Part shown: positions 29,101 to 37,600 of the stretch, piece after piece | Position numbering within the stretch: the stretch's first letter is position 1 | How the letters are laid out: each line of letters starts with the position of its first letter | Assembly: GCA_963765585.1 (NCBI GenBank) | Contig: CAVXXB010000014.1 | Location: 310,001 to 374,000, forward strand | DNA length: 64,000 nt | Direction of reading: 5' to 3' | Source: CAVXXB01 sp963765585 | Lineage (GTDB): Bacteria > Calditrichota > Calditrichia > JAJRVZ01 | The notes under the pieces: generated by a model | The model's input: the letters and a program-made list of their open reading frames with translations, nothing else | What the model was told of the DNA's origin: nothing | Databases searched by the model: none | Made by a program: the position numbers and the translations under genes

Positions 29101-29690
29101 AAAAACTGGATCTGGTAGTTGAAGATATGAACCGCAACTTGCAGTTTGATATCCTTGAAGACCGTGTTCTGGCCGGACCAATTACAAAAACGGGCAGATG
29201 GGCTGGTACGGCGTTTATCATCGATTTTATGAGCGCCCCGGACAGCAATGCACTTCCTGAAAACAATGATGTTTATCAGCTTACGTATACACGACCTTTC
29301 TGGGCTGAGGATACACTAACATTTACTGTGGACAGTGAAACCGGGGTAAATGAAACAGAATTGAAGATGACCATGGATGATATTAAAGTTGTGCCAAATC
29401 CCTATGTGGCAACGAATGAGATGGAAGAAGGTGTTTCTAATCCTTTTCTGAATCAACGTCGAAACATAATGTTTACGCACATACCAGCAAAATGTGTAAT
29501 TAAAATATTTACATCAAATGGGTACCTGATAGATGAGATCGAGGTTAACAATTCTTCTGATAATGGAAGCGCCCACTGGGATTTACTGACCAAAGAGGGA
29601 TTAGAAATAGCCGCAGGGGTTTATATCTATCATATACGCTCTCATCAAACCGGTGACGAAAAATTAGGCAAATTTGCAGTTGTCAAATAA
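26121..29690 (+). CDS. Giant secreted TonB-receptor partner with divergent sorting domain, cassette 1
   Basis: 1189 residues; AGGTG is 9 bases before ATG 26121. Signal peptide ends SLFAQ. The N-terminal ~330 residues are of no family I recognise (YEGPDDPAGDIEAVREGYMTG…). Asp-rich calcium-site-like stretches occur near 355 (DNDNDGLTDEKRD) and 405-425 (DLNGNGRYS). A fibronectin-like region starts near 600 (LSATAGDGKVILTWDN … FEGYKIFRASD). The C-terminus (~1090-1189) is a variant sorting domain (VVPNPYVATNE … GVYIYHIRSHQTGDEKLGKFAVVK). The protein at 50448 has the same architecture. It may take the place of SusD as the ligand-capturing partner of the adjacent receptor; this is inferred from position and duplication only. 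Confidence 0.8.
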   Translation: MKIRMINILGIFILTSITISSLFAQGKPYEGPDDPAGDIEAVREGYMTGNRILLYFQNTTELAKWTDTYRGSQWSRWPNTPDGGRMLDGIGLLIGARVYVDNDTIPVDDISIIQSRSDLDTLWFLQTSYRERMDFDPTGTVAWSLYPVYGYMNEFSEYPALSNLPESWPVGGWPSTNTSVKWPGEWNGRFGRGVIYADQETYFVANDAQDQEYLGPEDRVKYYPRRKYDGNGGIVEEVRIGDRRPQVTTQKGLPWGGVGVRVSQRGFQWNNPQARDAIFWEYSIANISNYTMPEVAFGYWVDNGIGGESDDELGYFDRQIDLAYSWDTDETGAGGLRTGTMGFAYLESPGIFDDFVDNDNDGLTDEKRDNEATMIIGPTDGITNLPQFLETYGLELEDLVDHWDADEDQDWQNGLDLNGNGRYSMEISPGVWVTEPGEEAGDDVGLDGVGPTELNYTGPDEGEGNGKPDYQQGVGCEPNFNATDVTESDMVGLTAFRLFPIPPHTPPYTNWFQNDKSMWQLIGTDSTLEYLGNISNLVECFASGTFPLFQGSEERISMSEVHSYDALAGLMSDAHSAPALYEAKRIVQVIYEKDYRFAQPPKMPTLSATAGDGKVILTWDNLSDTKTRDPFLGNINDFEGYKIFRASDKYMSDAEVITDGFGDPKLKKPIFQVDRKNDITGFTDFGLVNGAAYNLGYDSGLTHHFIDETVDNGRTYYYGIVAYDFGAASEGSVLAGKIPVLDPGISPSENNVVIDLEEGTEIVRSTGKNVAIVTPHAMAAGYIAPSIEGDEELNAQVLGSGQIEPEVLSSSSLKNGHTYKVTFQLDTIHTVTDYDHGLLYTNAGLTVWDATDNYTPVYQESPENFAYDNLSYDDTTETWSFKSSFDISSDVFDGLRLNMFYPVKTAQFDRNNSGWVVGSAPIRITQTVTESQYFPWDYEIIYTNNDSAYVSVVSSKTMRDENGLRIDRSKLLVQEAFSFYVINKSFTDSSGAYEKLDLVVEDMNRNLQFDILEDRVLAGPITKTGRWAGTAFIIDFMSAPDSNALPENNDVYQLTYTRPFWAEDTLTFTVDSETGVNETELKMTMDDIKVVPNPYVATNEMEEGVSNPFLNQRRNIMFTHIPAKCVIKIFTSNGYLIDEIEVNNSSDNGSAHWDLLTKEGLEIAAGVYIYHIRSHQTGDEKLGKFAVVK

Positions 29691-29714
29691 CCATAAAGTC
29701 TTTGGGATAAAACT

Positions 29715-30782
29715 ATGAACAGAATATCTAAAATAACGATCGCAATAATTACGCTGATGTTACTGATATCCTCAGTTACCTATGCGCAACAAAAACCGAC
29801 ACGGGTTGGTACAACCACTGCAGCTTTCCTGGAATATGGGTATGGTGGGGTCGGATTGGCTATGGGTGATGCCTGTGTCAGTATGGTAAATGACATAACT
29901 GCCATCTACTGGAATCCGGCCGGATTGGCGTTTATGCCACAAAATGAGGCACAGTTTGTCCATCAGCCATGGCTGGTAGATATAAACAGCACATTTGTCG
30001 GTATTGGTGCCGTCATTCCGGAAGTTGGAACAATTGCACTCGGATTTATCCATGTGGGATATGGTGACATGGATGTGACCACTGTGGATGCACAAGAGGG
30101 TACGGGTGAAATCTTTAGTGTAGATGACTATGCATTTAGTCTTGGTTACGCCCGGAAACTAACCAACTGGTTCTCATTTGGCGCATCCGTAAAATACATC
30201 ACTTCACAAATCTGGCATATGAATGCCAGTGCCTTTGCACTGGATATGGGTGTCATTGTTAAGACCCCGTTTTTTGCTCCCAGCGATGATAGAAACGGCG
30301 GACTCAGGATTGGAATGAGTATTGCCAATTATGGATCCCGGATGCAATATGATGGACAAGACCTGATTAATCCCATCGACATCCTTCCCAATGAAAACGG
30401 AAACTATAAAGATGCACCCGGTAAATTTAGCTTATCTGAATGGGAACTACCCCTCATTTTTCGTATAGGTCTGAGCTATGATGTAAAAATGATGGAAAAT
30501 CACATTATCACCTTAAGTTCAGATGCACTTCATCCAAATAACACTGCGGAATATGTAAATCTGGGTATCCAATATGCACTTATCCAACCCAGTTTTGGAA
30601 AGTTTTTTCTCCGCGGTGGATATTCAAGGATATTTCTGCCGGATTCTGAATATGGGTTAACTTTGGGTGCCGGATTCGAGAAAAATTTTCTTAATAATCT
30701 TGGACTTAAGTTTGATTATGCATACAGGGAAGTTGGGGTCTTGGGAAAAGTTAACAGCTTCGCTATAGGATTTTTATTTTAA
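29715..30782 (+). CDS. PorV/UPF0164-like outer-membrane β-barrel, cassette 1
   Basis: 355 residues with signal peptide ending TYAQ, the family opening GTTTAAFLEYGYGGVGLAMGDA followed by VNDITAIYWNPAGLAF, alternating β-strand pattern and terminal Phe (FAIGFLF). This PorV/PorQ-type family supplies outer-membrane barrels that shuttle or release type IX substrates; PorV binds sorting domains in Porphyromonas. Located 24 bp after the giant secreted protein, it could be a dedicated shuttle for it. A terminator hairpin follows. Paralogue at 53731. Confidence 0.85.
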   Translation: MNRISKITIAIITLMLLISSVTYAQQKPTRVGTTTAAFLEYGYGGVGLAMGDACVSMVNDITAIYWNPAGLAFMPQNEAQFVHQPWLVDINSTFVGIGAVIPEVGTIALGFIHVGYGDMDVTTVDAQEGTGEIFSVDDYAFSLGYARKLTNWFSFGASVKYITSQIWHMNASAFALDMGVIVKTPFFAPSDDRNGGLRIGMSIANYGSRMQYDGQDLINPIDILPNENGNYKDAPGKFSLSEWELPLIFRIGLSYDVKMMENHIITLSSDALHPNNTAEYVNLGIQYALIQPSFGKFFLRGGYSRIFLPDSEYGLTLGAGFEKNFLNNLGLKFDYAYREVGVLGKVNSFAIGFLF

Positions 30783-30796
30783 AAATCCTCCGTTAG

Positions 30797-30838
30797 AAAT
30801 TCTGACAGGATTGGTCAAATCCTGTCAGAATTCTTTTC
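30797..30838 (+). terminator. Rho-independent terminator after cassette-1 PorV gene
   Basis: ATTCTGACAGGATT (30798-30811) pairs perfectly with AATCCTGTCAGAAT (30817-30830) around GGTCA, followed by TCTTTTCTTG. It should end the receptor-giant-PorV transcript. Confidence 0.85.
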
Positions 30839-31013
30839 TTGTATCTGAAACTCATTCCGATTACTGAAGTTAAATAAACATTAAGATTTTACAAAAATGT
30901 CATTCCGAACTTGCTTCGGAATCTTATTTTAATAGAAGATTGAGATCCTGAAATAAATTCAGGATGAAAACTTAAATTATATAAATCTTCACCGGAAATA
31001 TTTTCCGGTGAAG
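30839..31013. repeat. GTCATTCCGAACTTG-type repeat and a perfect 12-bp hairpin
   Basis: GTCATTCCGAACTTGCTTCGG at about 30899 and a related copy near 63391 belong to a dispersed hairpin repeat; a second local hairpin ATCCTGAAATAAATTCAGGAT follows near 30945. At 30987-31013 CTTCACCGGAAA-TAT-TTTCCGGTGAAG is a perfect stem ending 39 bp before the next start codon. Confidence 0.6.
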
Positions 31014-31052
31014 GACATAAAAACTATTTTTTCGGAAATCAAAACTATTGAT

Positions 31053-32552
31053 ATGGTAATGAAAAACCTTTTATACATAATCCCCATTTTTTTTTTACTC
31101 GCCTGTACAGAAGATGATCTTAATAAAGAGAAAATTCTTGCAGAGATTGGCGATAAATCTATCGCGCTAAATGAGTATGTACGCCGCGCTGAATATACCA
31201 TACGACCTCCCTATTGCCGCAGCAATGATTATATCCACAGAAAAATTGTATTAAACTCGCTTATTGCAGAAAAATTACTGGCGCTTGAGGCCGGCGAAAA
31301 AAATGAACTGACCGAAAACGAGGATATTAATCTGTATCTTCAGGGCCGTAAAGAACAGAGTATGCGTCAGTGGTTGTATAATGAAGAAATGTATGAAAAA
31401 GTGGACGTGGATACCCATGAAATAAAAAAAGTCTATCGGGTCGCCGGTAAAAAATACGATGTGGAATATATCAGCTTTACATCACCAGAATTGTCTCTTT
31501 TAATCAATCAGGCCCTTGATGCAGGTGAGACGGATCTGAAAAATATATATGAACAGTTGGGAGGCCAGGGCGAGGTCCCAAAGAAGACTATCGGTTTTGA
31601 CGATCCGGAATCGGATAAAATCCATGATGCCCTGTTTAGTGATACCATAAAGATTGGACAGTTTATCGGACCGGTAAAAGTTGATAAAACTACATTCTTG
31701 CTCATGCAAATCAAAGGTGGATCACGACAAATAGCCATTACTGATAAGCAAATAAAAGAGCGCTGGGATAAGGTACGTACAAAATTGACAGAGAAGAAAG
31801 CAAACGTACTTTTTGATAACTATGTTAAAAATCTGATGGCAGGGAAAACAATCAATTTTACCCGGGAAACATTTGAAGTCCTGGTTAAGGTACTTGGGCA
31901 GGAATATTATCGATCTGATGAGGAGAAGAAAGAATCTTTTAATCAAAAAATCTGGAACAAGGACAATCCTCAGGTGATTCTTGATGATTTATCAAACCAG
32001 CTGGAAGAGATGATGGATCAGCCCCTGTTTGAAATCGATAATCAGGTGTGGACAGTTCGCATGCTGCAAAGAGAAATAAAGATCCATCCGCTGGTATTCC
32101 GGAAACACAAGATGCAAAAATCCGAATTTGCGGAGCAACTAAAAATGGCAATCGTCGATCTGGTGCGTGATAAGCATATCAACCGTAATGCATATGATCA
32201 GGGTTATGACAAGGTCCCGGATATAACACGCAACTATGATATGTGGCGTGATAATTTGCTTGCTCTGTATCAGAAGGAGCAATATTTAAAACAATTTGAT
32301 ACTGCGGGTAAAGATCAGATGACGATCATTGATGAATATTTAAATCCATATGTGCGCGAATTATTTAAAAAATATGGTGAAAGAATTCGAATTGATACAG
32401 ATGAGTTCGAAAAAACCAAACTGACCTCAATTGATATGTTTGTAATTCAAACCAATGTGCCCTACCCGGTAATTGTTCCATCCTTTCCGCAATTAACCAC
32501 GCATAACAAACTGGATTTCGGCAAACAGAAAAGAATTAGATCATTTCATTAA
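31053..32552 (+). CDS. Parvulin/SurA-like peptidyl-prolyl isomerase lipoprotein, cassette 1
   Basis: Start at ATG 31053 (or 31059), which opens a lipoprotein signal ending FFLLAC. An upstream in-frame GTG at 31008 would bury this signal. After a helical N-domain (EIGDKSIALNEYVRRAEY, IHRKIVLNSLIAEKLLALEAG) comes a parvulin-like region (~130-230: YDVEYISF, DLKNIYEQLGG, IGQFIGPVKVDKTTFLLMQI) and a long helical C-terminal part, the layout of SurA/PpiC chaperones. It probably folds or guides the cassette's outer-membrane proteins in the periplasm. A homologue occupies the same place in cassette 2 (54841). Catalytic parvulin residues are poorly conserved by eye, so it may be only a chaperone. Confidence 0.75.
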   Translation: MVMKNLLYIIPIFFLLACTEDDLNKEKILAEIGDKSIALNEYVRRAEYTIRPPYCRSNDYIHRKIVLNSLIAEKLLALEAGEKNELTENEDINLYLQGRKEQSMRQWLYNEEMYEKVDVDTHEIKKVYRVAGKKYDVEYISFTSPELSLLINQALDAGETDLKNIYEQLGGQGEVPKKTIGFDDPESDKIHDALFSDTIKIGQFIGPVKVDKTTFLLMQIKGGSRQIAITDKQIKERWDKVRTKLTEKKANVLFDNYVKNLMAGKTINFTRETFEVLVKVLGQEYYRSDEEKKESFNQKIWNKDNPQVILDDLSNQLEEMMDQPLFEIDNQVWTVRMLQREIKIHPLVFRKHKMQKSEFAEQLKMAIVDLVRDKHINRNAYDQGYDKVPDITRNYDMWRDNLLALYQKEQYLKQFDTAGKDQMTIIDEYLNPYVRELFKKYGERIRIDTDEFEKTKLTSIDMFVIQTNVPYPVIVPSFPQLTTHNKLDFGKQKRIRSFH

Positions 32553-32584
32553 TAGTGAAGTTCTCTATAATTATTGAGGATAAA

Positions 32585-34416
32585 ATGACAAAAAAAAGCC
32601 TGTGTAACAAGAGTAATTTTTGCCCAATACTGACAATGATTTTAGTCTGGTTACTTGCAGGATTTTCTGATGTATATCCAAGAGATTTTAAAGGGGCAGA
32701 GTACCGGACGATTGAAGAGTTTACCTATGGTCGTTTTGAAACAAGAATGATTCCGCCGGATGTGGATGGAGTGTTATCTTCTTTATTCACATATCATGAA
32801 ATAAGCAGTGTTAGTGACTGGAATGAGGTTGATATTGAAGTTATCGGCCGTTACGAAAATTCCGTTCAGCTCAATGTGATATCGCAGGGACAAACAAATC
32901 ATGTAAGTGCCAGTCTGGTTGATTTTGTAGTCCAGAATGACTTTCACATATATGGATTTGAATGGACCCCGGATTATGTAGCCTGGTTTATTGATGGTGT
33001 AGAGGTATACAGGCAGACTGGTGATCATATTAAAAATCTGAATCTCCCACAAAAATTAATGATGAATATCTGGAATCCAGTGTATGACAACTGGGCGGGC
33101 AGCTCTGAATCCAAAAGTATTGCCGGTTTTTTCTTACTATGACTGGGTGCGCTATGCCTCCTATACGCCGGGGACGGGTGATACCGGTACGGATAATAAC
33201 TTTACTTTGCAATGGACTGATGAATTTGACAGCTGGGATGAATCACGCTGGCAAAAAGCAACCCATACCTTTGGAGGGAATAATTGTGATTTTCTACCGG
33301 ACAATGCAGTAATACTGGATGGTAAACTGATCCTATGCCTTACGGACGATACCAATACAGGGTATGTTGATAAAAATCCTCCAATAGTTTTGTGGGTGCG
33401 GGGGTATAAAAATGAGGTACTTTTGAGGTTCTCGGAGAAGGTAACCAAAGAAAGTGCAGAAAATTTATCAAACTATACCATGCCCGGAATTGATATTTTA
33501 TCGGCCGAATTGCTCACGGGAGACAGAAAGGTAAAACTGACTACCAGTGAGCTAAATCCTGCAAATAGTTACAATATTATTGTCCTGGGAATCAGAGATG
33601 TATCCACCGATGCGAATATGCTGATCGGCGGTGTGCAAAAGGTCGAAATGGATATGGAGACTGAATTTCCGGTAAAAATAAATTTTGGAAACGAGAATTA
33701 TCCAGGTTATCAAGTGGCGCAAAACTGGACACCGGAATCATCTCATGGCTATATGGATGGGAATGATATAATCTGGCCACCAGCTACAAATATAGTAAAT
33801 ACGGATGATGACCTGCTTTATCAAACAGAACGCCAGGGGCTCATAAAATATCATACCAGGCTGGAGAATGGGAATTATAGTGTTTTATTCAGGTTCTCTG
33901 AAAATAAACATGAAACAGCCGGAGCAAGAGTATTTGATATATATGTGGAAGACAAAAAGGTTATCACAAATCTGGATGTATTTGACAGGGTGGGCAAAAA
34001 TTCAGCTCTTGATATTAAGATTGAGAATATTGAGGTGGCCGACAGGGAATTAAATATTCATTTCAGGGCGCTTACCGGTGAAGTACTTATTAATGCGCTT
34101 GAGATAGAACAAAATACATCGGGATTACAAGGTAATAGCTATATTCACGACAAAGAATACTGGATCGCACAAAATTATCCGAATCCATTTAATCCGGTAA
34201 CTTCTATCAATCTATCGGCTGTCAGCCGTCAGCCAGGTAGATCTGGGTATTTATAACATCCTTGGACAGCGCGTAGTTACTCTGGTATCTGAACAACAGA
34301 CACCCGGAAATTATCAGGTGAAATGGGATGCCGGGGACCTGCCAAGCGGTGTATATTATTACCAGCTCACCGCCGGGGAGTTCAGGGATGTTAAGAAAAT
34401 GATGGTACTTAAATAG
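32585..34416 (+). CDS. Circularly permuted GH16 lichenase with Ig-like, malectin-like and sorting domains, frameshifted
   Basis: GAGGA precedes ATG 32585; a signal peptide covers ~1-32. The GH16 domain starts in the middle of the usual fold: DFKGAEYRTIEEFTYGRFE, then catalytic E81-V-D83-I-E85, then FHIYGFEWTPDYVAWFIDG. Only after YYDWVRYASYTPG does the normal N-terminal strand appear (LQWTDEFDSWDESRW, near residue 210). This order matches the naturally permuted Fibrobacter succinogenes 1,3-1,4-β-glucanase. Next come an Ig-like domain (~255-350), a malectin-like domain (~360-508) and a sorting domain (~531-610). Two +1 breaks interrupt it: an extra A in AAAA at about 33114-33117, and about 34216-34230, where GTCAGCC is tandemly doubled. 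It should cut mixed-linkage β-glucan outside the cell. Confidence 0.88.
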
Positions 34417-34680
34417 TATCATATAATACAAACCATAAATGAGGAAAATTATACAAGATCAGATACAGGATACAGGATACAGGATGCAAGATGCAAGATG
34501 CAGGAATTTAGGATGCAGAGAACAGATGAGTATCATATAAGACTTGACATGGATCATAAGCAAGCTTCATCTTCCGAGTACCGAGTACCGAGTACCGAGT
34601 ACCGAGTACCGAGTACCATCTTGTCTAAATGAATTATATTATATACCGTAAACTTGTGATTTAATTAACAGGTTTATTAT
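34417..34680. repeat. Heptamer arrays: GATACAG/GATGCAA and (CGAGTAC)6
   Basis: Directly after the stop is the near-palindrome GTATCATATAATAC. At about 34458-34505 are GATACAG x3 and GATGCAA/GATGCAG x3. At 34575-34616 there are six exact tandem copies of CGAGTAC. No gene is supported. Confidence 0.85.
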
Positions 34681-37600
34681 ATGTATTGTTGCATATTGAT
34701 TAAAAAGGAAAGTCTATTGTCCGTAAAATTAAATCTAATCGTTTTACTGGTTCTCGTTGTTAATGTCATCACCTATTCTCAGGATGTGAGGATAAATGAG
34801 CTGATGTCATTGAATATAAATACCATTATAGATGAAGATGGTGATTATTCGGATTGGATTGAGATGTATAATTCACACACCGGTCCGGTCAATCTTGATG
34901 GTATGTGGCTTAGTGATAATAAAAATCAATTGCATAAATGGGCCTTTCCCGATTTATCTTTAGAATCAGGTGAGTTTATTCTTCTTTTTGCTTCCGGAAA
35001 AGATAAAAAAAACTGGATTCAGTATGCGGAGACAGTAATTGACATGGGAGATACCTGGAAATACCGACCCGGAAGTTCTGAATATCCCGCTGGCTGGCGG
35101 CAAATTAATTTTGATGATACAAATTGGGCAGAGGGTCCCAGCGGCATCGGGTATGGTGATAATGATGATGCAACAGTAATTGGTAATGTTTTATCAGTGG
35201 GTATACGCAAAAAATTTACCGTAACAAATGCCGATGATGTACAGGCAATTATACTTCATATAGATTATGATGATGCATTTGTTGCCTATTTGAATAATGT
35301 GGAAATTGCCCGAAGTAATATTGGTTTACCGGGTATTGTCCCGGCTTATAACCAGGGTGCCTCTAACTGGCGGGAAGCAGAGATTTACCAGGGCGGTTAT
35401 CCGGAGTTGTATGATGTATCTGCATTTTCCGGTCTGATTCAATCCGGTGAAAATGTTCTGGCTATTCAGGTACATAACTATGATATAAATTCATCGGATC
35501 TGACCGCTATTCCTTTTTTAACGCTGGGTCTAAAGAATCAACCGGCCAATCCGCGGGGAATTTCGGATAAAATTATATTCAATCTACCTTACCTTCATAC
35601 AAATTTCAGGTTAAGCGCTGATGGTGAAACGCTCTACTTGTCAGATGCGGATAGCCAGATTACCGATTCGGTTTTATTTGGAGAAATTTCCTCCGACATC
35701 TCATATGGCCGATATCCGGATGGAGTGAGTGATTGGCAATTTTTTGATCAGCCTACACCGGGAGATTTGAATTCAAATTCAGGATATAACGGGGTGACAT
35801 CTGAACCCGTCATTTCGTTGGCAGCCGGTATATATTCCGGTTCGCAGGCATTAAGTATTTCCCACCCCGATAATTCTGCAGATGTGCATTACACACTTGA
35901 TGGATCGGAACCTGATCAATCAGATCCCAGGTATACCAGTCCATTGCTGATAAGTAATACTTCTGTGATACGCGCACGTGCATATTCACCAGGGAAAATG
36001 CCCAGCACACTTATTACCCGATCATATCTAATCAATGAAAATATTGATCTGCCAGTGATTTCAATTACCACAGATCCGCCAAATTTATGGGATTATAATA
36101 CCGGAATCTATATGCTGGGACCCGATGCCGAAACAGATTTTCCACATTTTGGCGCAAACTTTTGGCAAGACTGGGAAAAGCCGGTACATGTGGAGTTCTT
36201 TGAAACGGATGGAAATTTGGGCTTTAATGCAAATGCCGGAGTAAAGATTACCGGAGGATGGAGCCGCGGGTTTCCACAGAAATCGCTGGCATTTTTTATA
36301 CGGCGCAGGTATGGACAGGCAGAACTAAAGTATCCACTATTTGCTGATCAGGAAATTAATGAGTTTAAGGCATTTGCACTTCGAAATGGTGGTAATGACT
36401 GGGATGGCGCCATGATCCGTGACGGAATGATGACCGGACTTGTCAAATCTCTTGATCTGGAACGTCAGGCATTCCGGCCGGTGGTTGTCTTTCTGAATGG
36501 TGAGTACTGGGGAATACAGAACCTGCGTGAAAAAATAAATGAGGATTTTCTGGCGTCTCATCATAATCTGGATCCCTCAAAGATTGACATGCTTGAAAAT
36601 AATGCGACTGCCCTGGAGGGTGATCCTGAACATTATAATATGATGATGGATTATATTTTAAATAACAACATAAAGGATACGGAAGTCTACGAAAACACAG
36701 AGAAACTGGTTGATATAAATAATTTCATCGATTACGAAGTGTCACAAATCTTTTTCGATAATACCGATTGGCCGGGGAATAATATAAAGTTCTGGCGTCC
36801 GCAGACCGCTGAAGGAAAATGGCGATGGATTTTATATGATACCGATTTCGGGTTTGATCGCTGGAATTCGGGCACCGTATCAAATAATACACTGGCTTTC
36901 GCAACCGAAACAAATGGTCCCAATTGGCCAAATCCGCCATGGTCAACCCAATTATTAAGACGATTACTGGAAAATGATACATTTAAAAATAAGTTCATAA
37001 ACCGGTATGCCGATCATCTGAATACCATATTCTCAGGCGTCAGAGTAAGTTCACAGATTGACAGTATTAAAGAGCTCGTTCGTGCGGATATGTCGCGTCA
37101 TGCCATCCGCTGGGGAAGAACCTACGATGCCTGGGAATCTAATGTAACCCGTCTCAAAGTGTTTGCTTCCCAACGTCCCGCTTATGCGAAACTACATATC
37201 CGGCAAAAATTTAATATTGGTGGTGAATCCATATTAACAGTGCAAAATACAAATGCTGAGGGCGGACTTTTGCGGGTTAATTCCCTAAGTATAACATCGG
37301 AACAATGGCAGGGGGCATATTTCCCCGGCATACCGATCCAGGTTAAAGCCATACCGGCAGCAGGATACAAATTTTCCGGCTGGTCCGGTGCTGTGAACAG
37401 CAATATCGACTCTTTGGAATTGGATCTCACAAGTAGTATGACCCTAATCGCTGGCTTTGCTCCTGATACGTCGCTGGTTATAAATGAAATAAACTATAAT
37501 TCAAATTCCGATTTCCTCGTTGGTGACTGGGTCGAGTTTTATAATAAAAGCATTCTGCCGATAGATATCTCCGGATGGGTATTTAAAGACTCAGATGATT

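Noticed and set aside
23377..29690. SusC/SusD pair
   Set aside because: The receptor is shorter than SusC, and the next gene shows no SusD helical-repeat (TPR) character or lipobox; it is a sorting-domain protein with fibronectin-like parts.
34575..34616. Possible CRISPR array
   Set aside because: The repeats are 7 bp and directly adjacent with no spacers, and there are no cas genes in the window.
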